Assembly (NCBI GenBank): GCA_003248565.1
Contig: QFOV01000198.1
Coordinates: 1-6,302 of the forward strand
Reading direction: 5' to 3'
DNA: 6,302 nt
From: Stenotrophomonas sp.
GTDB taxonomy: Bacteria > Pseudomonadota > Gammaproteobacteria > Xanthomonadales > Xanthomonadaceae
In this document: piece by piece, positions 1-5,033 of the stretch
How positions within the stretch are numbered: the first letter of the stretch is position 1
How the letters are laid out: each line of letters starts with the position of its first letter
Notes under the pieces: generated by a model
Seen by the model: only the letters and a program-made list of their open reading frames with translations
What the model was told of the DNA's origin: nothing
The model's database searches: none
Made by a program: the position numbers and the translations under genes

Positions 1-690
1 GGTATCGACGACACGCGCATGCAGGTGTATCGCGAGCTGTACTTCAACAATATCCAGAGTCTGCTGGCCGCGAATTTCCCGGTGATCGCGCGCACCTTGG
101 GTGAATCGCATTGGCAACAGCTGGTGCGCGATTTCTGTCGCGAGCATCACGCGCACACGCCGTTGTTCCCGGAGATCGGCCAGGAGTTCATTGCCTTTCT
201 GGACAGTCGGCCGGTCGATCCGCAAGCGCCCTGGTTGCTGGAACTGGCGCACTACGAATGGATCGAACTGGCGCTGAAAATCAGCGACGAGCCGCTGCCT
301 GCGCATGATCCCGGTGGCGACCTGCTGGCTGCCAGCGCGGTCTGTTCGCCCAGCTGCCGGGCATTGGCCTACCAGTGGCCGGTGCATCGGATTGGTCTGG
401 AATATCAGCCCAGTGAGCCACCGTTACAGCCGACTTTGTTGCTGGCCCGGCGCGAGGCTCATGGAAACATCATGTTCTCCGAACTTTCGCCGATGCTGTA
501 CCGGTTGCTGGAAAGGCTGGAGCAGTTTCCCGAGCTCAGCGGGCTTGAGCAGCTGCGGGAGTTGGCGACCGAGGCAGGTACAGCGGCGGATGCTGTTTTC
601 ATCAGCAACGGCGCGGCAATGCTGCAGCAACTGCGGGACAAGGGCTGCTTGTTGGGCGCTTCTACCCCCTCCCTTGCGCCGCAGGCGTAG
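1..690 (+). CDS. HvfC/BufC-type (DUF2063) RiPP maturation partner protein, 5'-truncated
   Basis: The reading frame is open from the first base, so the first Met (base 19) is internal and the true start lies upstream. 229 residues are visible; the family is usually about 250, so roughly 20-35 are missing. The N-terminal DUF2063 helical domain is recognisable by VYRELYFNNIQSLL, then FPVIARTLG, LVRDFCREH, PLFPEIGQEF and LELAHYEWIELAL. The second domain (about residue 120 on) has the family's YQWPVHRI, an MFSELSP stretch and a final helix ending in DKGCLLG. Proteins of this family (structure known for Neisseria NGO1945) pair with DUF692/MNIO iron enzymes that modify Cys-rich peptides (HvfABC, bufferin systems). 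They probably bind the precursor peptide, although older annotations call them DNA-binding. An MNIO gene and a small Cys-rich precursor gene would be expected just upstream, outside the window. No membrane segment or signal peptide is seen. The family call is confident; the role is inferred from the family. Confidence 0.88.
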   Translation, partial: GIDDTRMQVYRELYFNNIQSLLAANFPVIARTLGESHWQQLVRDFCREHHAHTPLFPEIGQEFIAFLDSRPVDPQAPWLLELAHYEWIELALKISDEPLPAHDPGGDLLAASAVCSPSCRALAYQWPVHRIGLEYQPSEPPLQPTLLLARREAHGNIMFSELSPMLYRLLERLEQFPELSGLEQLRELATEAGTAADAVFISNGAAMLQQLRDKGCLLGASTPSLAPQA

Positions 691-697
691 GGGAGGG
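667..697 (+). terminator. Possible intrinsic terminator overlapping the HvfC-like stop codon
   Basis: CCCTCCC (667-673) pairs perfectly with GGGAGGG (691-697). An inner CGCC/GGCG stem (677-680 with 684-687) closes on a GCA loop. The TAG stop codon (688-690) sits in the bulge between the two stems. The downstream run TTGGCTTT is only a partial T-tract, so termination may be weak. The hairpin is seen directly; its function is inferred. Confidence 0.4.
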
Positions 698-728
698 TTG
701 GCTTTCAGGCATTGCCGGGAATGCTTCT

Positions 729-796
729 GTAGAGCCGAGCCATGCTCGGCTGAGGCCCTACCGGTAAAGCCCTTGCCGAGCATGGCTCGGCACTAC
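729..796. repeat. SMAG-type REP doublet (two inverted GTAG-palindromes)
   Basis: The first unit (729-751) is GTAG followed by the stem AGCCGAGC/GCTCGGCT around a CAT loop. The second unit (775-796) is the same element inverted: GCCGAGC-ATG-GCTCGGC followed by a base and CTAC. Read on its own strand, each is GTAG, one variable base (A or T), then GCCGAGC-CAT-GCTCGGC, so the two 22-mers differ at one position. The 24-bp spacer includes the palindrome TACCGGTA (759-766). GTAG-tagged short palindromes of this kind are the SMAG family of S. maltophilia. REP doublets in this orientation are mobilised in trans by RAYT (TnpA-REP) transposases. The whole unit can fold as one long hairpin and could protect the 3' end of the upstream mRNA. 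Confidence 0.9.
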
Positions 797-849
797 GGCC
801 TCCTGATAGTGCATGCAGCCTGCCGCTGACACGGCCACTTGACCCGCTC

Positions 850-858
850 TGCTACCCT
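850..858 (+). promoter_or_regulatory. Candidate extended -10 element for rnt
   Basis: TGCTACCCT fits the extended -10 pattern TGnTAnnnT, and no convincing -35 lies at 16-18 bp. The TTGACC at 839-844 is only 8 bp upstream, too close to be a partner. If used, transcription would start at or within a few bases of the ATG at 865. The call is weak and based on pattern only. Confidence 0.3.
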
Positions 859-864
859 ATTGCG

Positions 865-1509
865 ATGAACGAACTTGCTGAATCCTCGGTCCCCCGCCCT
901 GCTTTCACGCCGATGGCGCAACGCTTCCGTGGCTTCCTGCCGGTGGTGGTGGATGTGGAAACGGGCGGCTTTGACTGTAATCGCCACGCCCTGCTTGAGA
1001 TCGCCGCCGTGCCGGTGGAGATGGACGAGAACGGCCTGCTCTACCCCGGCCAGACCGCCAGCGCGCATGTGATTCCCGCCGAAGGCACCGAAATCGATCC
1101 CAAATCGCTGGAAGTCACCGGCATCGTGCTCGACCACCCGTTCCGCCTCGCCAAGCCCGAGCGCGATGCCTTGGAGCATGTGTTCGCGCCGGTGCGTGCG
1201 GCGATGAAGAAGTACAACTGCCAGCGCGCGATCCTGGTCGGCCACAACGCGCATTTCGACCTGAATTTCGTCAACGCCACCGTCGCCCGCAGCGGCCACA
1301 AGCGCAACCCGTTCCATCCCTTCAGCGTATTCGACACGGTGACGCTTGCCGGCGTGGCTTACGGTCAGACCGTGCTGGCCCGCTCGGTGCAGGCGGCTGG
1401 CTTCGAGTGGGATGCCAGTGAGGCGCACAGCGCGGTATACGACACCGAACAGACCGCGCGCCTGTTCTGCAAGATCGTCAACGCCTGGCCAACCACGCCC
1501 GGCCGCTGA
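865..1509 (+). CDS. rnt: Ribonuclease T (DEDDh 3'-5' exonuclease)
   Basis: RNase T is a homodimeric 3'-5' exonuclease that trims tRNA CCA ends and the 3' ends of 5S and 23S rRNA; it also acts on DNA. The protein is 214 residues, against 215 in E. coli. All DEDDh residues are present: D30 and E32 (VVDVETGG), D132 (HNAHFD), H188 and D193 (HSAVYD). These sit at a constant +7 offset from E. coli D23, E25, D125, H181 and D186, recalled from memory. The family signature KRNPFHPF and the following FDT (F156, D157) are also there. F36, F131 and F153 match three of the aromatic substrate-stacking residues, but the positions of E. coli E73 and F77 are K80 and V84. The ATG at 865 has no Shine-Dalgarno sequence in the 24 bases before it; the next Met (M17) has none either and would remove N-terminal sequence the family keeps. 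It stands alone, convergent with the GGDEF gene. Confidence 0.96.
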   Translation: MNELAESSVPRPAFTPMAQRFRGFLPVVVDVETGGFDCNRHALLEIAAVPVEMDENGLLYPGQTASAHVIPAEGTEIDPKSLEVTGIVLDHPFRLAKPERDALEHVFAPVRAAMKKYNCQRAILVGHNAHFDLNFVNATVARSGHKRNPFHPFSVFDTVTLAGVAYGQTVLARSVQAAGFEWDASEAHSAVYDTEQTARLFCKIVNAWPTTPGR

Positions 1510-1521
1510 GCCGCACGATCA

Positions 1522-2424
1522 TCAGGCCGCGCAAGTCCTTGCGCGGCCTTCCTTCTTTGCCTGCGCCAATGCGTTCTTGGCACGCTGGTAGAACAGCACC
1601 GGCGCCTGATCGTCTTCACCCAGCTGCACTACGCCCGCGCTGAAACTGACCTTGATGTCACCGGCCTCGTGCCCACCCCATTCGGCGTACTGACCAAACA
1701 GACGCTGCAGGCGCTGGCAGGCGACCTCGGCCTCGGGCAACGCGGTATCGGCCAACAGCACGGCAAATTCCTTGTTGCCCAGCCGTGCCGGCATGTCGGA
1801 TGCACGCAGGCTGCGTCGCATCAGGTCGCCTACCTCGCACAGCACCAAGTCACCGACCGCACGCGACCACTCGGCATTGATCTGCTTGAGGTGATCGATG
1901 CTCAGTACCACCAGGCTCAAGGAGCGTCCGGTACGGCGCGCTGCCGCCATGTCACGCGCCAGCACGTCATCGAAGGCACGGCGGTTGGGCAGGCCACTGA
2001 GATCATCCTCATTGGCCAGCCGCTCGAATGCTTCGGCCTGCTCGCGCAGCCGCTGTTCCAACTGCGCCTTCTCCAGCAGGGCGACTTCCAGCCGGCCGTT
2101 CTGCTGCTGCAGCTGTTCGGATCGAGCATGCTCCTGCGCGGCGAGCTGCTGGGCCTGGCCACGTTGCTGCCTGAGCTGAAGCGCCAGCCACAGCACCAGC
2201 ACGAGCAACAGCAGGCACAGGCCGGCGAACAGACCGGGCAGCGGCAATACCGCCAGCGACGGCGAGAAACCTTCGACTCCACCCTGCGCCCAGGCTGGTG
2301 CGGCAGCAACGCCTGCCAACACGCTCAGCGCTGCCAGACATCGTTTTGCAAAGACCCTCGCCCTGCCCGACGTCGCGCGCATCCCCATGCCCGACCGGGT
2401 TACCGGATTCTTCTCTGCTGCCAT
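1522..2424 (-). CDS. Membrane-anchored GGDEF protein with degenerate active site (GNKEF)
   Basis: The protein has 300 residues. The N-terminus is a basic stretch followed by a hydrophobic segment ending AAAPAWA-QGG (likely signal peptidase site after residue 46). About ten residues later comes a transmembrane helix (about 58-82), then a Gln/Leu/Glu-rich coiled coil (85-135) leading into a cytoplasmic GGDEF domain (136-296). The domain entry motif DDLSGLPNRRAF is intact. The catalytic region is not: GGDEF reads GNKEF (216-220), and S175 (LSIDHLK) replaces the metal-binding Asp equivalent to PleD D327. The guanine-contacting N183 and D192 and an RxxD motif (R207-D210, five residues before GNKEF) are kept. 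Diguanylate cyclase activity is therefore unlikely; c-di-GMP binding at the I-site is plausible. The start follows a GGGG stretch 8 nt upstream, a weak ribosome site; M13 and M15 are alternatives. The gene is read alone, downstream of but apparently not co-transcribed with the two-component pair. Confidence 0.92.
   Translation of the reverse strand: MAAEKNPVTRSGMGMRATSGRARVFAKRCLAALSVLAGVAAAPAWAQGGVEGFSPSLAVLPLPGLFAGLCLLLLVLVLWLALQLRQQRGQAQQLAAQEHARSEQLQQQNGRLEVALLEKAQLEQRLREQAEAFERLANEDDLSGLPNRRAFDDVLARDMAAARRTGRSLSLVVLSIDHLKQINAEWSRAVGDLVLCEVGDLMRRSLRASDMPARLGNKEFAVLLADTALPEAEVACQRLQRLFGQYAEWGGHEAGDIKVSFSAGVVQLGEDDQAPVLFYQRAKNALAQAKKEGRARTCAA
1524..1549 (+). terminator. Rho-independent terminator of rnt, embedded in the end of the convergent gene
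   Basis: AGGCCGCGCAAG (1524-1535) and CTTGCGCGGCCT (1538-1549) are perfect complements. They form a very GC-rich stem with a tight loop, followed on the + strand by TTCCTTCTTT. The stem begins 15 bases after the rnt stop codon. All of it lies inside the last nine codons of the - strand GGDEF gene, stop codon included. On the - strand no T-tract follows, so it should terminate mainly rnt transcription. Confidence 0.8.
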
Positions 2425-2450
2425 CGTTCATGCCCCAAACTGGTGTGGCG

Positions 2451-2459
2451 ATACTAGCA
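2451..2459 (-). promoter_or_regulatory. Candidate extended -10 promoter of the GGDEF gene
   Basis: On the - strand this reads TGCTAGTAT, an extended -10 (TGn then TAGTAT, close to TATAAT). Transcription would begin near 2444, giving a leader of about 20 nt that contains the GGGG ribosome-site candidate. No good -35 is seen, as is common with extended -10 promoters. Confidence 0.45.
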
Positions 2460-2550
2460 AACAGAGGCCTTGTTGCAGGGATGAGTAAGACTTGGCGCTG
2501 AGGATTTTCGCTGGAATGTGATTGGCGGTGTGAAAGCCTAGCGCCCCGCT

Positions 2551-2692
2551 GTTGTGGGAGCGGCGTCAGCCGCGAAGCTGGTTATCCGCCAGACTCAAGC
2601 AATGGTTTCCTGCGCTCGACATACCAATGATGGTTTGCCTTCGCTCGCGCCGGATGTATCTGTGGCTTCGCGGCTGACGCCGCTCCTACAAC
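2551..2692. repeat. REPIN-like inverted doublet of a second REP family
   Basis: The left arm (2551-2578) begins GTTGTGGGAGCGGCG and continues through the palindrome GCGGC-GTCA-GCCGC to CGAAGC. The right arm (2665-2692) is its reverse complement with a single difference (GTAG in place of GTGG). Each arm is itself a REP hairpin, and together they form a 142-bp unit with an 86-bp non-repetitive loop. Outside the arms the similarity continues with small gaps: CCTAGCG is present at 2537-2543 and, inverted, at 2702-2708, overlapping the kinase stop codon. The element fills most of the 280-bp gap between the kinase and the GGDEF gene. It could end kinase transcription or stabilise that mRNA. It contains no ORF I can support. 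Confidence 0.85.
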
Positions 2693-2704
2693 AGCCCAGC
2701 GCCG

Positions 2705-4105
2705 CTAGGCGCTGGCCGGCCACTGCGGCGCTTCCCACCGAACGATGGCTTCCAGACCGCCTTCGGGGTGATTGCGCAGGATCAAGCTTGCACCGTCTTT
2801 TTCTGCCAGTGCACGGGCGATGGTCAGGCCCAGGCCAGCGCCGCCGGTCTCGCGTGAGCGCGAGGTTTCCAGGCGCAGGAACGGGGTGAACACGGCTTCG
2901 AGTTCGTCCTCGGCCAGCCCTGGCCCGTTGTCACGCACCCGCACCTCGACTGCATCGCCATCACGGCGTGCACTGACATGCGCGGCGCGGCCATACTTCA
3001 CCGCGTTGTCGACCAGATTGGAGAACAAACGCCGCATCGCCAACGGCCGCAGCATCAGCACCGCCCCGCTCCCCTGCTGCAGCACCGCGTCATGACCGGA
3101 CTCGGCAGCGTCCTCGACCACGCTTTCCAGCAGCGAGTCCAGGTCGAGCGCCGCACGTTGCTCGGCGCTCTCGGCACTGCGAGCAAGATCCAATCCCTCG
3201 CGAATCAAGGCCTGCATCGCGGCAAGATCGCCGATCAGGCGCTCACGCAATTGTTCGTCCTGCACGTTTTCCAGCCGCAGGCGCAGCCGCGTCGATGGCG
3301 TCTGCAGGTCGTGGGTGATCGCCGCCAGCATCTGCGTGCGTTCGCTCAAGTGGCGCTGCAGACGCTTCTGCATGGCATTGAAGGCTTCGGCAGCACGCTG
3401 CACTTCCAAGGGTCCGCTGACCGGCAGCGGTTCGCGCTGCAGGTCATGGCCAAGCTCGGTGGCGTGGTTTGCCAATCGCTGCAATGGCGAGCTGGCGATA
3501 CGCGCAACCACATAGGCCAGCAAGCCAATCGCCAGTGCCAGCAGCGACAGGAACCATGGGTCAAACGCCGCCCCGCTGCGCCTTGCCACCGCCGGGTATT
3601 CCAGCGCCAAGCGCAGCGGCGTGCCATCAGTGAGCTGCAACTCCACCAGACGGCAGCGCGGCGGGGTGAATGCCGGATCGCGCTCACGCGGGTGCTGTGA
3701 TCGCTGTCCGTGCCCAGGTGGTGGCAGGAATTCCGGCAGCGGCGGCATGCAGGAGCGGAAACTGGTCGCGCGCACCTGCGCATTGGCGACTGCACCACCG
3801 CGTGCCGCCAGCACCGCCATCAGGGACTCGTCCATATCGCCGACGCGGAAGTCGCCTTTCACCTCGCGCACATTGGGTCCGCCCACCGCCAGCAGGCGGC
3901 TGCGCAGCTCCGGGTTGCCGTCCAGCAGATTGACGAAGCCCTGCAGACGGTCGGCGATACGCGCAAGGTTCTGCCGCTCGAATTCCTGCTGGCGCCGGCT
4001 CTCGGCCAGCAATGTCGCGCCAATCGCCGCCACCATCATGCCGACCAGCAGGATGACGAACAGCCGCCCGGCCATCGACGACAGGAACAGGCGCAGCCGC
4101 TTCAT
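2705..4105 (-). CDS. Sensor histidine kinase of an OmpR-type two-component system
   Basis: 466 residues: inner-membrane sensor kinase that phosphorylates the response regulator encoded just upstream. TM1 spans about 14-34, a periplasmic domain 35-182, TM2 183-203 and a HAMP domain 203-255. The phosphoacceptor is H265 in AAITHDLQTP. The ATPase domain has the N-box FSNLVDNAVKYG (N363, N367), G1 box RDNGPGL (392-397), F-box PFLR (408-411) and G2 box GGAGLGL (421-427). The periplasmic domain has a Pro/His/Arg-rich segment between two cysteines (C119 and C151) that may form a disulfide; the signal is unknown. Its ATG overlaps the regulator's stop codon by four bases (ATGA), so the two are translationally coupled. 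In S. maltophilia the TCS beside macABC has been called MacRS. As I recall, deleting it had little effect on macABC expression, so a control role over macA should not be assumed. Confidence 0.96.
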   Translation of the reverse strand: MKRLRLFLSSMAGRLFVILLVGMMVAAIGATLLAESRRQQEFERQNLARIADRLQGFVNLLDGNPELRSRLLAVGGPNVREVKGDFRVGDMDESLMAVLAARGGAVANAQVRATSFRSCMPPLPEFLPPPGHGQRSQHPRERDPAFTPPRCRLVELQLTDGTPLRLALEYPAVARRSGAAFDPWFLSLLALAIGLLAYVVARIASSPLQRLANHATELGHDLQREPLPVSGPLEVQRAAEAFNAMQKRLQRHLSERTQMLAAITHDLQTPSTRLRLRLENVQDEQLRERLIGDLAAMQALIREGLDLARSAESAEQRAALDLDSLLESVVEDAAESGHDAVLQQGSGAVLMLRPLAMRRLFSNLVDNAVKYGRAAHVSARRDGDAVEVRVRDNGPGLAEDELEAVFTPFLRLETSRSRETGGAGLGLTIARALAEKDGASLILRNHPEGGLEAIVRWEAPQWPASA

Positions 4106-4845
4106 TCCAGCGTCACCGCGCTGGCGAACACATAGCCCTCGTTGCGCACCGTCTTGATCAGGCCGTCGGCACCGCCGGCATCGGCGAGTTTCTGCCGCAA
4201 GCGGCTGATCTGCAGGTCGATGGCGCGGTCCTGTGATTCGTAGTTGCGACCGCTGCTCAGCGACACCAGCTGCTCGCGCGACAACACCTTGTTGGCATGC
4301 GCCACCAGCACCCGCAGCAGGCGGAACTCGGCTCCCGACAACATCACCACGCGCTTGGCCGGGTCAACCAGATGCCGGTGTTCCAGATCGAATACCCAGC
4401 CGGAGAACAGCGCCCGGCGCATCGCCAGCGGTTCCATGTTGGTCGGCAAGGCCTCGGTCCGGCGCAGCACGTTGCGGATGCGTGCCAGCAGCTCGCGCGG
4501 CTCGAAGGGCTTGGCCAGGTAATCATCGGCGCCCATTTCCAGCCCCAGCACGCGATCGATCGGTTCGCTGCGTGCGGTGAGCATGATCACCGGCGTGGTC
4601 GAACGCACCCGCAACTCGCGACACAACGCCAGGCCGTCTTCGCGCGGCAGGTTCAGGTCAAGCACGATCAGGTCGATGTGCTCGCGCGCCAATACCTGGC
4701 GCATCTGGTTGCCATCGGCCGCCGTGCTCACGGCATAGCCGGCCCGGCCCAGTTGCTCGGCCAGCAGGCTGCGGATGTCACTGTCGTCGTCTACCACCAA
4801 CAAGCGGTGCAAGGTCTGTATGTCCGTCATGGGGCAATGATCCAT
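4102..4845 (-). CDS. OmpR/PhoB-family response regulator
   Basis: 247 residues with a receiver domain (about 13-127) and a winged-helix DNA-binding domain (about 145-243). Acidic pocket D19/D20, phosphoacceptor D63 (IVLDLNLP), T90 (MLTAR) and K112 (LAKPFEPREL) are all present. The effector domain shows the typical FRLLRVLVAHANKVLSREQL, the recognition-helix region DRAIDLQISRLRQKL and the wing TVRNEGYVF. It is the first gene of a two-gene operon with the kinase and divergent from macA. ATG at 4845 gives the longest form. M6 (4830) is an equally possible start: it lies 10 bases after GGA, while no ribosome site precedes 4845. The paired GATACA half-sites just upstream are the likely target of this protein, implying autoregulation and possibly control of macA; this is inference. 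Confidence 0.96.
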   Translation of the reverse strand: MDHCPMTDIQTLHRLLVVDDDSDIRSLLAEQLGRAGYAVSTAADGNQMRQVLAREHIDLIVLDLNLPREDGLALCRELRVRSTTPVIMLTARSEPIDRVLGLEMGADDYLAKPFEPRELLARIRNVLRRTEALPTNMEPLAMRRALFSGWVFDLEHRHLVDPAKRVVMLSGAEFRLLRVLVAHANKVLSREQLVSLSSGRNYESQDRAIDLQISRLRQKLADAGGADGLIKTVRNEGYVFASAVTLE

Positions 4846-4870
4846 GCTAGCGGATCGTCGTGCGCGGCCG

Positions 4871-4949
4871 CAGTGTATCCACAGGTATCAACGCCCGCAC
4901 TTGATACACGCCGATACATTGCTGGCTGAACCTGATACATGCCGACACA
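4871..4949. promoter_or_regulatory. Candidate operator array: three GATACA-N4-GATACA direct-repeat pairs
   Basis: Three pairs of half-sites each have a 10-bp start-to-start pitch. On the - strand there is GATACC (4889-4884) then GATACA (4879-4874). On the + strand there is GATACA (4903-4908) then GATACA (4913-4918), and GATACA (4934-4939) then GACACA (4944-4949). Pairs 1 and 2 face each other as an inverted repeat (GTATCAA 4885-4891 with TTGATAC 4901-4907, centre 4896). Pairs 2 and 3 are direct copies 31 bp apart, 15 of 17 bases identical. OmpR/PhoB-family dimers bind such tandem half-sites in head-to-tail orientation. A weak -10-like TACACT for the regulator gene (complement of 4872-4877) overlaps pair 1. 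The rest of the 188-bp divergent gap holds only the weak macA promoter candidate. Confidence 0.7.
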
Positions 4950-4958
4950 CACTGTGCC

Positions 4959-4987
4959 TTGAGGCTGAACAAGGCGCTGACCACACT
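4959..4987 (+). promoter_or_regulatory. Weak candidate macA promoter
   Basis: TTGAGG (4959-4964) and CACACT (4982-4987) are separated by 17 bp. The -10 is a poor match, as expected of an activated promoter. Transcription would start near 4994. The third GATACA pair would then be centred about 52 bases upstream of the start, a usual position for an OmpR-family activator. Pattern only. Confidence 0.3.
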
Positions 4988-5033
4988 GGCATCAACGCCG
5001 CACGCTGCGGCCCAGCCTGAGTGCCTGATCACC

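Noticed and set aside
19..21. Met codon at 19 as the start of the HvfC-like gene
   Set aside because: The frame is open upstream to base 1, and the family normally has another 20-35 residues before this VYR motif.
729..796. The palindrome pair as part of a CRISPR array or a transposon terminal repeat
   Set aside because: There are only two units in inverted orientation with no spacers and no transposase; the GTAG tag identifies a REP doublet.
839..858. TTGACC and TACCCT as a standard -35/-10 promoter of rnt
   Set aside because: The spacer is only 8 bp, far from the required 16-18 bp.
793..1428. A 211-residue open frame antisense to rnt
   Set aside because: It is a shadow of a fully conserved RNase T gene, with His/Arg/Gly-rich composition and no domain.
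1669..2457. A 262-residue + strand open frame across the GGDEF gene
   Set aside because: Its Gln-rich, low-complexity translation mirrors the coiled coil on the opposite strand; the - strand protein has real GGDEF-domain motifs.
2554..2889. A 111-residue + strand open frame starting in the REP doublet
   Set aside because: It runs through the repeat and antisense to the kinase 3' end, with no ribosome site or recognisable domain.
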